Origin: Mallotus nudiflorus
Taxonomy: Eukaryota > Streptophyta > Magnoliopsida > Malpighiales > Euphorbiaceae
DNA: 64,000 nucleotides
Assembly (NCBI GenBank): GCA_947683625.1
Contig: CANTUR010000128.1
Coordinates: 129,001-193,000 of the forward strand
Reading direction: 5' to 3'
Made by a program: the position numbers and the translations under genes. Numbering within the stretch: the first letter of the stretch is position 1; each line of letters starts with the position of its first letter. Below are positions 46,707 to 58,525 of this stretch, one piece after another. The notes beneath the pieces are model-generated. The model saw only the letters and a list, made by a program, of their open reading frames with translations, was not told where the DNA came from and ran no database searches.

Positions 46707-49700
46707 ATGGCAAATAGTGTGGCATCCTTCCAAGTTCCAATACTCAACAATAATAATTATGACAATTGGAGTATTAAAATGAAGGCTCTCTTTAGTGCAC
46801 ATGTTATTTAGGATATCATAGAGAAAGGTTACAATGAACCACAAAATGAGACATCACTATCCCAGTCTGAGAAGGATAGTTTAAAAGATTCAAGAAAGAA
46901 GGACAAAAAGCCTCTTTTTGTTATTTATTAGGCCCTTGATAATGATAATTTTGAGAAAATTTTTGACACAACCTCTGCTAAATAAGCATGGGAGAAGCTG
47001 TAAACATCATATAAAGGAGAAGAAAAAGTGAAGAAGGTGCGTCTTCAAACCTTAAAAAGGGAGTTTAAATCTCTGCACGTGAAAGGAGGTGAAACCATTT
47101 TTGATTATTTTTTTTAGAGTTTTGGCTATTTCTAATCAACTGAAAAGAAATGGTGAAAGTTAGAAGATGTGAAAATAATGAAGAAGATACTTTGCTCATT
47201 AGACCCAAAATTTGAGCATATTGTTGTAACTATAGAAGAGATGAAAGTCATTGAATAAATAAAGATTAAGAAACTTCTAGACTCATTATAAGCTTATGAA
47301 GAGAAGCACAAGAAGAAGTAAGGAATCACTGAGCAACTCCTCAAACTGAAGCTCAAGGATGTGCATGAAAGCCAAGGCAATGAACGAAATCAACGTGGCT
47401 GAGGCAGAGGTAGAAGTCGCAGACGAGGTGGAAGCCGTGGTCGTGGATAAGGTTGGAGTTCTTACAATAGCAACTTTAACAACTATAAGAAAGGTAAAAG
47501 TTCAACAAGAAGTCATGGGAGAGGTAATCCAAACTCAAGGTATAATAAATCCCAAGTTCAATGCTATAATTGTCAAAATTATAGGCATTATGCATCAGAA
47601 TGCAGAGCTCCAAGCAATAAAGTTGAAGAAAAGACCAATTATGTAAAAGCAAAGATCGAAGAGAAGACAGTGCTGTTATCCTGCAAAACTAATGTTGAAG
47701 ATTGAGGAAATACTTGGTACTTTGATACTGGTGCAAGCAACCACATGTGTGGAAAAAGAAGAATGTTCATGGAACTCGATGAATCAGTGGCTGACAATGT
47801 TTCCTTTAGTGATGATTCAGAAGTATCAGTAATAGGAAAAGGTAACATCCTTTTTATGCTAAAGGCCTTTAGTAGTCATCAATCAATTTCTGATGTCTAT
47901 CTTATGCCTAATATGACATGCAATATTTTGAGTATGGGTAAGCTCTTAGAAAAAGGCTATGATTTTTACTCAAAAGATTATTATCTTTTTATAACAAATG
48001 GTAATGGAGATTTGATAGTCAAATCAAAAATTTCCAAAAATAGATTGTTTCCTTTGAATATTCAAAATGATGTTGCAAAGTGTTTAAGATTTTATTACAA
48101 AGATGCATCTTAGTTGTGACATCTTCGATTTGGGCACCTTAACTTTAGAAGCTTGGAACTGTTATCGAAGAAGAGAATGGTGAGAGGACTACCTTGCATC
48201 AATCATCCGGATCAATTTTGTGAAGGGTGTCTGCTAGGAAAGCAGTTTAGAAATAGTTTTCCTAAGGAATCATACTCAAGAGCCAAGAAGCCATTAGATC
48301 TCATTCATATTGATGTGTGTGGGCCAATTACTCCAAGCTCTCTTAGTAAAAATAACTATTTTCTTCTTTTTATTGATGACTTTTCCAAAAAAACTTAGGT
48401 ATATTTCTTGAAGCAGAAATCAGAGGTCCTTAAAGCATTCAAGACATTTAAAGCTGTTATAGAGAATGAGAGTGGTCAGAAGATTAAAGCATTAAGATCA
48501 TATCAAGTAGGATAATTCACTTCAAAGGAATTCCAAAGGTTTTATGCAACAATGGAATTAGACATTTTCTCACCATTCCAAGATCTCTATAATAAAATGG
48601 CATTGTAAAAAGAAAAAATAGAATTGTCCTTGATATGGCACAGAGCATGCTTAAAAGCAAATATTTGTCGAAAGAATTTTGGGCTAAAGCAGTGGCTATA
48701 ACAGTCTACCTGTACAATCGATCTTTAATAAGAAGTGTTTAGGGAAAGACACCATAAGAAGCCTGGAGTTGAAGAAAGCCCGGAATTTCTCACCTTAAAG
48801 TATTTGGAAGTATAACCCATGTTCATGTACCAGCTGAAAGAAGAACCAAGCTTGATGATAAAAGTGAAAGATACATCTTCATCGGCTATTCCACTCTTTC
48901 AAAAGGGTACAAGCTATACATTCTGAATAGTAAGAAGTTTGTGATTAGCTGAGATGTGATGTTCGATGAAGAAAATGAATGGGAGTTCAATTCTTCAATA
49001 GATGAATTCAATTTCTTTCCTTAATTTGATGAAACAAAGTAAAAGCTAGTAGACCAACCAGGTGAACTTTAGCAAGAGCCTACTACACCACTTGCTCACC
49101 AATACAAAGTGATGAAGATAATTCATCGCCATCTTTCCTAGTTGAAAGAAATGAAGAATGAATAAGAAGTCTTGAACATATCTATGAGGTGACTGATAGA
49201 GTTGAAAATCTTACTCTTTTTTATCTTTTTGTTGACTGTGAACCAGTAAACTTCCAAGAAGGTACGCAAGATGAAAAATGGAGAAATGCAATGGATGATG
49301 AAATCAAAGCCATTAAAAAGAATGACACTTGGGAACTCGCTGCTCTTCCAAAAGGACACAAGCCAGTTGGTGTCAAATGGGTCTACAAAACAAAGAAGAA
49401 TGCCAAAGGAGAGGTCAAAAAGCACAAAGCAAGGCTAGTTGTAAAAGGCTACAGTCAAAAAGTTGGAATTAACTTTGACGAGGTATTTGCTCCTATTGGA
49501 CGCTTAGAGATTGTGAGACTAATTATTTCTTTAGCAGCTTAAAATAAGTGGAAGATTCACCAAATGGATGTAAAGTTTGCCTTTCTAAATGGAGTTCTTG
49601 AAGAAGAAGTCTACATTCAGCAACCCCTAGGCTATAAAGTCAAAGGACAAGAATGCAAAGTCCTAAAATTGAAGAAGGCCCTTTATAAATTGAAGCAAGC

Positions 49701-50768
49701 TCCCAAAGCATGGAATAGCAGAATTGACAACTATCTTCAATAGAATGGCTTCATCAAATGTCCATATGATCATACCCTCTATTTCAAAATCAAAGAAGGA
49801 GATGTCTTGATCGTGTGCTTGTATGTGGATGTTTTGATCTTCATCGGAAACAACCTCAACATGTTCAAAGAATTCAAAAAGGAAATGATAATGGAGTTTG
49901 AGATGACAGACATTGGGCTTATGGCGTATTATCTTGGCATTAAATTTAAACAATAAAAGGATGGAATTTTCATCTCACAAGAAGGCTACACAAAGGAAAT
50001 TCTCAAAAAGTTCAAGATGGAGAATTGCAAATCGATAAGTACGCCATGGAATGTGGAGCTAAATTATCCAAGCATGAAGATGGAGAAAGCATGGATCCAA
50101 CATCCTTTAAAAGTTTAGTTGGAAGTTTACGCTATCTAACTTGCATGAGGCCTGATATTCTTTATGCAGTTGGATTAGTGAACCACTACATGCAATTTCC
50201 AACAACCACTTATCTCAAAGTTGCAAAGAGAATTCTTCGCTACCTTAAAGGTACAATCAACTTTGGGTTGTTCTATTCCATTTCTAATGATTACAAGCTT
50301 ATTGGATACAGTGATAGTGATTGGAGTGGAGATTTAGATGATAGAAAAAGCACTACAGGAATTGTATTCTTCATGGAAAATATTGCTTTCACTTGGATGT
50401 CAAAGAAGCAACCAATTGTCACTTTATCAACATGTGAAGCTGAATATGTTGCTGCTACAACATGTGTTAGTCATGCAATTTGGCTTCGAAATTTGTTGAA
50501 TGAATTGAACATGTCACAAGTGGAACCAACAGAGATTCGAGTTGATAATAAATCTACAATAGCTTTAGCCAAGAATCTAGTGTATCATGATCGGAGCAAA
50601 CACATTGATACTCGATATCATTACATAAGAGAATGCATTACGAAGCAAGATGTGAAGCTGGAATATGTGAAGTCTCAAGATCAAATTGCAGACATCTTCA
50701 CCAAGCCATTGAAGAAAAAAGATTTTGTCAGATTGAGAAATGCACTTGGCATAATAAAACAAGTTTAA
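46707..50768 (+). pseudogene. gag-pol of the copia element (broken)
   Basis: It starts ATGGCAAATAGTGTG at 46707. Gag opens FQVPILNNNNYDNWSIKMKA, has an Arg/Gly-rich stretch and a CX2CX4HX4C zinc knuckle (47562-47603). Protease: WYFDTGASNHMCG (about 47713-47751). Integrase: HLRFGHLN...CEGCLLGK and PLDLIHIDVCGPI (about 48290-48330). Reverse transcriptase: WELAALPKGHKPVGVKWVYK (49330-49389), HQMDVKFAFLNG, and the catalytic box changed to YVDV (about 49824). RNase H (50025-50768): YSDSDWSGD, STCEAEY, RVDNKSTIALAKN, with the catalytic acidic residues present, ending at TAA. Stops (e.g. in gag at about 46809) and frameshifts near 48590 and 50040 make it inactive. The open frame at 47359-47646 is off-frame. 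Confidence 0.9.
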
Positions 50769-50775
50769 GGGGGAG
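50767..50775 (+). promoter_or_regulatory. Polypurine tract of the copia element
   Basis: AAGGGGGAG directly before the 3' LTR, overlapping the pol stop codon. Confidence 0.85.
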
Positions 50776-51129
50776 TGTTGAATAATTAAACTTGTTTTAA
50801 TATATGTGGTCTTAATCAAAAGAAGAAAAGTTGTGCGTAAGATTAAAAGAAATAAATGATAATTAATTGGTGTGCCACTTGTATATTTTTGTGTGGTATT
50901 AAGTGTTAGAAATAATGTGTGTGGTTTTAAATATTTTTTATTAATTTATATTAAGTGGTTTGTATTAGTTTGAGGTTAGTATAAATACCCCTCTTCTCTT
51001 GCATTGTAATCATCAAACAAGCAATTCAGAAATAAAAGCTTGAGTTATAAAAGTTGTAGAAATATTTTGTATATTCTTGAGTGTTTGAGAGAGTTGAATT
51101 AAGATTATTTGAGTGTTTAGTGTTTAACA
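50776..51129 (+). repeat. 3' LTR of the copia element
   Basis: TGTTGAATAATT...GTGTTTAACA, 354 bp, followed by GGTTT. It differs from the 5' LTR by a 9-bp insertion (TATAAAAGT region) and scattered substitutions. Confidence 0.92.
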
Positions 51130-51678
51130 GGTTTCACTTGGAAACCGGATCACAAGATCAAAAGATAACAAAGACATAGGGTCTAAAAGAGAATAAAATA
51201 GTATTATTGATTTGTATAGAAATATTGGGGAGCCTTTACAATACGGTGACTTTAGTTTTTATAAGCCCTAAAATCTGACTAAAAAAGGACAGTAAATAAT
51301 TTAAAGACTTATATAATCTAGTTTAAGAAAACAAATCATGATTAAAACATTCCTAAATTACCATAAGGAAATAATCTATATTAAAAAGAAAGTAAAACAT
51401 GTTGTAAAAAGATTTCCACCCACTTTATTACCATAATCCATACTTAAATAGATATGTGGACCTCTGAGAGTAAGCTAAGCCTACTGAATAGTGAATCCAA
51501 TTTGTAAAAGTGCATCAGACCCTTTGAGGGCTTCTAACTGGAGATCAGGTCTTACAAACATGCGTACAAAGAGGTATCATGGAGATAGAGGCCGAGGGGC
51601 CATTGCCCCGGTCCCCATCTCCGTTATTTATCTACCTTATATTATATTGATGGTTATTTAATAAATCTTGTCTATCAG

Positions 51679-51768
51679 AGCCTTGATATCGGAATCATGT
51701 TTCAATCACCGCCAATTCTTGCTGCTGTCCTCATATGTGGTGGGCTTGGAACTGCATACTCCGTCAAT
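51679..51768 (+). pseudogene. Prenyltransferase exon E, GC donor
   Basis: Acceptor TATCAG; 30 codons without a stop: SLDIGIMFQSPPILAAV then LICGGLGTAYSVN. The donor reads AAT/GCAAGT instead of GT. This is either a GC-AG intron, a known minor class with exactly this context, or a mutated GT. The remaining intron around it is A+T-rich spacer. Confidence 0.85.
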
Positions 51769-52269
51769 GCAAGTTCCTTAGTTATATATGTCCCATACAC
51801 ATGCATCAGCTTTACATGATTGTCAAAATCACGAGTTAACTCGTATAATTTTACGTGTTAAAGTTATTTAAATGAGTTAAAATATGTATAAAATCAAAAT
51901 TGAATAAAATCATATTAAAATCACAATTTTATACAATAAAATCATGTTGAAATGAAGGGAAATCGTGCTATTCTAAAATTCTAAGATTGTACTCAATTCT
52001 ACTGTTTCTTTATTGTTATATATTGTTGTTATTTTATACATACAACTCTTACTATATATATACGTAAAAAAAAATTAAGACTTTTTAGAAACTTTTATTT
52101 ATACTGTGAAATCATTTCCAAGTCAGTTTTACAATCCAAGTTTATAGATACATCATTGGTTGTAGAGTAATTAAAAAGCTTTTTTAGATAATATTTATGT
52201 TGATATCATATTAATATAATGCATGTAGTTTAGAAAATGACTGCGTGGTGCTGTGTGAGTTGCATGCAG

Positions 52270-52371
52270 CTTCCTGATCTCAGATGGAAGAAACAACCTT
52301 TCCTCACAGCAACTTCTATCCTGATTATGAGGGCTTTCGCTTATCCACTTGCTTCCTTCACCCACATGCAG
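52270..52371 (+). pseudogene. Prenyltransferase exon F
   Basis: It runs from acceptor ATGCAG to donor GTATAT, 34 codons without a stop: LPDLRWKKQPFLTATSILIM then RAFAYPLASFTHMQ. The LPxLRWK start and HMQ end match the family's exon exactly. The next expected exon was not found. Confidence 0.87.
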
Positions 52372-53681
52372 GTATATCTACGTATATACATACTAGTGTA
52401 TATACCACTTGTGATTTTTTATTATTATTTAACCCCTTTTTTATAAAATAAATTTTAATTTTAAATTAAATAATTTACATAATTACTAATTTTTTAAAAG
52501 TACAATTTTTAAAATTTAAAAATGAAAAATGAAAAGTATCAAAAATTCATATAAATAGATAGATACTATTTTTAATTCAATGGTATAATGTGAGTAATTT
52601 TCTATTTTAAAAATAAATTTTATTTTGATATTTTAATTATAATTGTAATTAATTACTATGTAGATAAAAATTTTAATAAATCAAATTACGAGTTTTTCAT
52701 AAAATTTTTTAAAATAATTGAAGTACTATTTATCTAATAACAATCCAATGTTACACATTAATAGTTATAATTTTTTATAATCTTAATAAATATTCTATTT
52801 TAGTGATTATATACATTTACTTTTCTTTAATATGTTTAATGTTAATATTCTTTTTTAAAAAGCTAAAACTTTTTGTTTAAAATTTTATTTGTAATAATGA
52901 ACTTTAATATTTTTTAAAAATAACCTATGAAAAATGTTAAAATTATTCTCTTAAAAAATTAATATATTTAGTTTTTAGTGTATATTTATATTAATCTATC
53001 TTCATTAATAAATACCACTTTTATTTGAACAACTACACTTCATATTTTTCATCATTTTTTTTATGTTAATACTATTTTTTCTTTTAAAAACATTCTATCC
53101 ACCATTTTTTAAAAAGTTATGTTTAGTTAATAATTAGATAATTAATATTAGTTCATTTAATTTAATTTTCATTTGAAATTTAACATAATATTTGAAAATC
53201 ATATTTCTATTCTTTTTATATAACGACAATTCAATGAACTAATTTTTAGAAAAGTTTGTGGCTGTATTAATTATTAGATATAGCAAATTTAGTTAATTTA
53301 AAGTTAATTATTTTCTTATAAATTTTAGTAAAATTTCTAAAAATAATATATGCACTCTTGTATTTATATAAGTATTCAATATCATAAAATTAATAAGCTT
53401 GTAATTCATTATAATTTTATTAATTTTTATACATGAACAACTTATCATTTTTTTTCAATATTTTTTAACATGAATATTTTTTTGCTTTAAAATTTTTTTA
53501 TATAAGTATACAACACTCTTTTAATATTTTTATTTATGCAATAATCTGATTATACAAATTTAATAGAGTTATAATATAATTATTTATTTCATTATTAATA
53601 AATTTTCTACTTAGAAAATTATACAAAATTATGTCAACATTTTTATGCTAATATTTTTCAAATTAATTTTATAAATATTAT
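52372..53681. other. A+T-rich intron or spacer
   Basis: Extremely A+T-rich sequence between the last recognisable prenyltransferase exon and gypsy element 2. No exon, gene or element ends were found. Confidence 0.45.
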
Positions 53682-54081
53682 TGATAACTTATTTTCGGAA
53701 CTTTTAAGCTGAAACTCTACAAAGGATCAAATAAGAACAATGTGAGTGGTGAGGAGGATCCCTACAAACCCTCTGATGCCTAAGTCAGAGAATATAGAGA
53801 GATAAAGAGAGATAAAGAGAGCAATGAGTATGAGAGAATATAATGAATGAGAGTGAAGGATATGAAGTCCTACTTATAGGGATAGTGATGCTCAAACCTG
53901 AGAGGAATAAGATTCCTCATTGATGAAAAACCTATGCCTACTAGGAGAGTATTTCTTCCTATTCGGGAGTCTCCTTAATTGGAAATCTTTTCATTTTGTC
54001 TTGGGTGTCCTTCTCTTGCAAACAACCTTGTATAGGAAAATAAAGAATTTAATTAAATAGGAATATGCATATGGGGTATCA
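53682..54081 (-). repeat. 3' LTR of gypsy element 2
   Basis: On the minus strand TGATACCCCATATGC...ATAAGTTATCA, 400 bp, matching the LTRs of element 1. The polypurine tract (plus-strand AAAGTCCCCCCGAAAG, 54082-54097) adjoins it. Confidence 0.9.
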
Positions 54082-54199
54082 AAAGTCCCCCCGAAAGTAT
54101 GTTTGGATATTTATGTCTGATGTGTTTGGGTCTATAGGGTAAGAAAAAATGTCATTGCATTTGACACCAAAGGGTGAACTAAGGTGGCCAACCTTAGTC

Positions 54200-54760
54200 A
54201 CAGGAAAAGATGAAGCTCGATACCGAGTCTTGAGATCATCATATAAGAACATTGTTGAAGTGCCAGCTGAACTTGAGTGACTTGCAATAAAAATGCTTGG
54301 TGTAAGGGATTAACCCACCCATATAGGGACAATATGGCAGAACCAACTATCGCTAGAGTTTTAATGCTTGGTGCATTAACAGTACAGTCCGAGTGCTGTA
54401 TAGTCTTGGTGCATTTAAAGTGCGGCTCGAGTGCCGTATAGTCTTAGTACTATCGAAGTGACCTGAGTGTACCGGCTTTAGTCATTAGAATTAGATGATC
54501 GAGACTTAGATGCTCGGTGTTATGACTCGACGCTTAGATGCTTGGAACCTCAGTACTATGGAAGCGACTTGAGGGTGCTAGCTTCAGTCACTGAACTTAG
54601 ATGATCAAGGCTTAAATGCTCAGTGCTATGACTCTAGGCTTACATATTCAGAACCTCAATACTAGACATAAGGGTGCCAACTTCTGTCACTCAACTTAGA
54701 ATCTCGATGCATTAGAAGCACGACCCGAATGCTGGTGGAGGAGACAGCTGGCAATAAGAG
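54200..54760 (-). repeat. 3' untranslated repeat region of gypsy element 2
   Basis: It contains inverted, diverged copies of the unit at 14465-14930: CTATCGAAGTGACCTGAGTGTACCGGCTTTAGTCA (about 54450), CTATGGAAGCGACTTGAGGGTGCTAGCTTCAGTCA (about 54557) and GACATAAGGGTGCCAACTTCTGTCA (about 54663). There is also a duplicated GGTGCATTWAMAGTRCRGYYCGAGTGC piece near 54370-54435. Confidence 0.7.
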
Positions 54761-54981
54761 GAGCAGAATTAACAACTACCATGTCTTTTCATTTTCCTTT
54801 GAATTTTGAATTATGTAACTGTCACATCTATTCGTGTATTAGAAGATGAGATGTTTCAGCTGCCATAATAATAACTGCTTGATTAGTAGGCCTTTCACAT
54901 TTTGAAATTACCCTTGATGCTATAAGATAAATAAAATGTTCATGAGGGCAGTAATGGTCATTCCAGAACCTTCCATTATAC

Positions 54982-54989
54982 TATAAATA
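54982..54989 (+). promoter_or_regulatory. TATA box of the extra gene, element 2
   Basis: TATAAATA lies 185 bases before the ATG at 55167, the same spacing as in element 1, with a conserved CATTCCAGAACCTT upstream and CATTTGTTTATTGCACTTTCACTT downstream. Confidence 0.5.
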
Positions 54990-55166
54990 GATCAGACCCA
55001 TTTGTTTATTGCACTTTCACTTTCTTGCTATCTTCTTCCCTTTCTAAGTTTGCTTGTGTGTGTTCTTTTGTCTTCAGAGCCTTCTTCAGCAAGCTAGCGC
55101 TTTACTTCCTAGGTGAAGCTTCTTTTCTCCTTTATACTTTTTCTTCATATTTTCTTAATAGGATCT

Positions 55167-57096
55167 ATGGCTCCTTGAGAGAAAATTAGTTTTGATTTAT
55201 TTGTCTTTAGGATTGATGAGAAAATGCTAAAATGGTACTGGAGACATTTTAGCATTCATGTAGATTTCACTCTGAACACCATAGATAAGAACTTCAATGC
55301 CCATACTCCTATGCTAGGTCTTAATAGATTAGTAGTATACTTTGATCAATTGGAGGGGAGTTTGAAGTTCCCCTTAGACCCTTTTGTTAGGAGCTTTCTA
55401 AATAGGAATAACATAGCTCCTAGGCAACTCCATCCTAATAACTACCAGATCTTGATTAGTTTTATAGAATTGATGCATGAGGAGAGTAGAGAGCCAGACC
55501 TAGATGTCCTGAGATATCTTTACACCCTAAATAAGAAAAAGAGAGAGCTAATGTTCTCTCTATTAACTATTATAAAACATAGCCTCTTTATAAAGCTTTT
55601 GGATCTCCATAAGAAGTGGAGGCATAGGTTTTTTATTATTGAACACCATTCAGACTTCTTAAATGTCTAGTGGATATGGTCTAATGATTGCCATAAAATG
55701 AAGTGACTCTTAAGGCTATTTGACAAGGATACAAAGATGGTCATGAGGCTTCATATTTATGGCATAGTTGATGCAAGATCTGCAGAGAATTTATCTAAAA
55801 GATAACTTTAGAGATTCTATTCTAATCATATACAACTAAGTGGTAAGTTTTAAGATTTGAAAGGTATCATTTTGATTTCTATTTTTTCCTTTCTATTTGT
55901 AAATGGTTTACTTTTTTTGCCTTTGCGGACATGATTCAACTTATAGATAATGAGCTGAAGACTCAGGAAGATGTGTTGATTTCTTCTCCTATTTTTGAGC
56001 CTAATGCTCTGGAGGTCTCCTATGAGGCTGTGCCCAGCCAGAAAAGAAAAGCTATGGCAGAAACTTCTCAGGTGGAGAAAACTGAGGGTCAGAAGAAGTG
56101 GGCCCTGAATGAAGACATGGATGTTGAACATTTATGTGAGGAGGTCTTTGTTAAGTGACCAAAGCTAGGGTGTCTGGACATGAGGTCCTGGATCCTGAAA
56201 AAGATAAAGCCTCCGAGCATTATGAATGCATAAGTGAAAGATTAGTATGCCAAGTCTTTACAGCTTCCTGAAGACATCCAACACTGAATGGATATAGATA
56301 AGGAGGAGCTGTACAATGCCATGATCGGGCACTCACTAGAGGTAACTATCATCCACTTAGTTTAAATTTGTGTTTATGAGTTCTTAAGTTAATGATGCTC
56401 ATCTCTTTTTTATTCTTTTCTTAGATGAATCAGGCTTTGCTACTGGTAAAGGACAATTATTATTATCTCAAGAGCCAATATAGCCTGAAGGAGATGAAGG
56501 TTGGCACTATATCTATCAATTTTGAAAAGAAATTGGAGAAGGCAAAGACAACATTGGAGATCTGCTACATTATTAACACAGAGGCAAGATTTGAGGTTGA
56601 GGTTGAGGTAAGCCAGAAGATAGTGGAGGATTTGGAATATAACCACACTCAACTTACAACTAAAATTGAAGGGCAAGATTCCTGGATTACAGTTTTGGAG
56701 GATAAGCTAGCTAAAGCTGAGAAATCCTATACGGATGACAAAATAAGCTACCATAACATGGTTATGGGGTTTCTTAAAGCCTAAAAGTCCAAATGTTGGA
56801 GAGTCTTGCTTGCCTAGAACCTGAATTTGGACTTCACAAACTTAGATAAAATAACGGCCATCGATTTGGCCAGGATAGCTATCGAAGAGGATGCTTAGAG
56901 CAAGGCTTCTTCTAAGCGGTTGAAGGATCCTAAGAAATCAACTAATACTATCACCAATAAATCATCTACTGAGTAACCAAATGTTTCCAGGCCTGGTGGG
57001 GAGATGTTTGCCAGTGCTATCTCCACTGGACCCTATCCAACCTCTGTGTCCGAGTCTTGTGAAATGAGTCTCTCTTCTTTTGATACTCAATTATAA
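55167..57096 (+). pseudogene. Extra gene of gypsy element 2 (Transposase_28-like, spliced)
   Basis: It runs opposite to gag-pol. First exon (55167 to about 55842): after MAP and a TGA at codon 4, a long open stretch gives MLKWYWRHFSIHVDFTLN, LEGSLKFPLDPFVRSFLNRN, QLHPNNYQILISFIELMHE and DLHKKWRHRFFIIEHH. This resembles the putative gypsy-type transposon (Transposase_28) family. Second exon (about 55937-56340): Lys/Glu-rich, with PSQKRKAMAETSQVEK. Last exon (56425-57096): DNYYYLKSQYSLKEMKVG and a long Lys/Glu heptad-like region, then a Ser-rich end and TAA. The introns (about 55843-55936 and 56341-56424) have GT and near-AG borders also seen in element 1. A nuclear or DNA-binding role is only a guess. 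A few stops make this copy inactive. Confidence 0.78.
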
Positions 57097-57112
57097 ATTA
57101 TTAATTGATAAT

Positions 57113-58438
57113 TGTTGACCATTTGCATGATCAAACTCCTAATTTTGGACTTTGACAAAAAATTTTTATACTAATAATTTCAATTAAGTATGTAGGGAAT
57201 TATATACCAAACATATACCAAGCATATACACTTTTGGGTGAATAGTGACTTTTTGGGCTGATTGAACCTCTGAGATTAAAGAAGGCTTTTGACATATTTA
57301 GAGCTCTTAAATGAGAAAATAAGCTTCTTAACTTTTGAAATAGACATCTTAAGCTTTCTAAATTGTACTTGCCCATTAAAAACCAAGTAAATTTGGATAT
57401 GAAAATCTTTAGTCAAAATCAGCATATGCAGTTTGCATTTCAGTTTTCATAGCTCTTGGTAATTCAGAAATAAATTGAGCTAAAGATGTCAAAATTAAGT
57501 GATTCAAAGTTTTATAGAAAGATAAGACAATTATTTATAACTTTCATGAAGAACATTTTGGTTGAATCAATCATCTTCAATCCCGTTTGTAAGCATATTT
57601 TAAAGTGATCACGAGTAGTCCGTCAAAGGAGCATTTGGAGCACATTTTCACCAAAAGATGGTAGTGCTCCTCACGAGCTGGTGGCTTATGACCTGCTTGT
57701 GAACAGAGCTCTAACATCATTCCAATGGGAATTTTTGAAGGCAACGACTATAATTTCACCCCTCATGAGCACTATTCACTCGTGAGGCACTCGTGAGTAG
57801 CCCTTGAGCTACCATAAGTTCAAGAATTAATTCAAAATCAATTCTAAACGTTGGAGACATGATTGATACATCCAAAAACTATATTTTTGAGTGTTTTTCT
57901 ATATAAACACAACTTATAATTCAATTGAAAGGTTAAGAAAACTTATGCATCATTCAATATTTTCTTAAACATTCAATTGAGCTCTAAAACTTTCTTTTAA
58001 TCAAATTATTTGTGTATAAATCTTGTGAGAGTTGGTGAGTGATTAGAATAGACATTCTTATTCTTCTATTTTTTGGGTTTAGAAAATGGGAAGTGAGATT
58101 CTATTCTAAAGGAATTGGTTTAAGTGTTTAGCCATTAAAACACTTGGGAATTTGGTTTTTGAGTGAACCTTAAAAACTCAAGATTGTAAGGTTGTAAGAG
58201 TGAGCCATAAAACTCTTGTGCATTCTTAATCCTATTAATAAGATTATGGGTGATTAAAAAAATCCTAACTTGGGGATAAGTTAGGTGGAGACGTAGGATT
58301 ATTTATGAATCCGAACTACTTAAATATTTGTGTTCTTCATTCTTCCTTCTCTAATTTTACTCACTTCTTGTAAATAATTCCTTTAGTTTCCCATTTTTAT
58401 TTGATTGTCCTATTCACCCCTCCTCTAGAACTCTTTCA
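57113..58438 (+). mobile_element. Solo LTR nested in gypsy element 2
   Basis: It starts TGTTGACC, ends CTCTTTCA and is flanked by the perfect 5-bp duplication ATAAT (57108-57112 and 58439-58443). It is inserted between the stop of the extra gene and the shared poly(A) region. It is related to the solo LTR at 10915-12212 (same ends; shared GTGATTAGA and GGAATTGGTTTAA blocks). It contains a TATATAAAC box near 57899 and the terminal TATTCACCCCTCCTCTAGA block that recalls SIRE/Maximus LTRs. Confidence 0.85.
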
Positions 58439-58485
58439 ATAATTTTTCTTTTTTTTAGAATACTCTATAATACAATATTTCCATT

Positions 58486-58505
58486 AATAAATGAAGTATT
58501 TTATT
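58486..58505. terminator. Two-way poly(A) region in element 2
   Basis: AATAAA on the plus strand (58486-58491) and TTTATT (58500-58505) for the minus strand, matching 41947-41987 of element 1. The nested solo LTR now separates it from the extra gene. Confidence 0.45.
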
Positions 58506-58525
58506 TCTCAAAATTTTGAGTACAT

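Larger units (their letters stand above)
45969..51129 (+). mobile_element. Complete Ty1/copia retrotransposon in a prenyltransferase intron
   Basis: A 5161-bp element with LTRs at 45969-46312 and 50776-51129, flanked by the perfect 5-bp duplication GGTTT (45964-45968 and 51130-51134). It has an initiator-Met primer-binding site, gag with zinc knuckle, protease, integrase, reverse transcriptase and RNase H in the copia order (IN before RT), and a polypurine tract. The two LTRs differ at about 25 positions by eye, plus a 9-bp insertion in the 3' copy; most differences are transitions. The coding part has several stops and at least two frameshifts. The lineage within copia was not assigned. Confidence 0.95.
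35737..52371 (+). pseudogene. UbiA-family aromatic prenyltransferase pseudogene (VTE2/flavonoid-PT type)
   Basis: Six exons are recognisable in order: 35737-35846, 35954-36016 continued at 45321-45345, 45434-45508, 45632-45715, 51679-51768 and 52270-52371. Together they follow the plant homogentisate phytyltransferase (VTE2) and flavonoid/coumarin prenyltransferase family: membrane-bound plastid enzymes that join prenyl diphosphates to aromatic acceptors. Diagnostic parts are the NFIRPYSAIGS start, the first Asp motif (N-stop-IYDVEID for NQxxDxxxD), VNKPFLPLASGDLS, LGTAYSVN and LPDLRWKKQPF. Splice positions match my memory of the family. Lesions: a 9.3-kb gypsy insertion in an exon, a frameshift beside it, a TAA stop in the metal-binding motif, a missing acceptor AG before 35954, and no start codon or 3' exons (including the second Asp motif) in the window. 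A 5.2-kb copia element sits in a later intron. The substrate cannot be told. Confidence 0.88.

Noticed and set aside
47359..47646. 95-codon Glu/Val-rich open frame in the copia element
   Set aside because: It is off-frame with gag. The correct frame here gives the Arg/Gly-rich stretch and the CCHC zinc knuckle.
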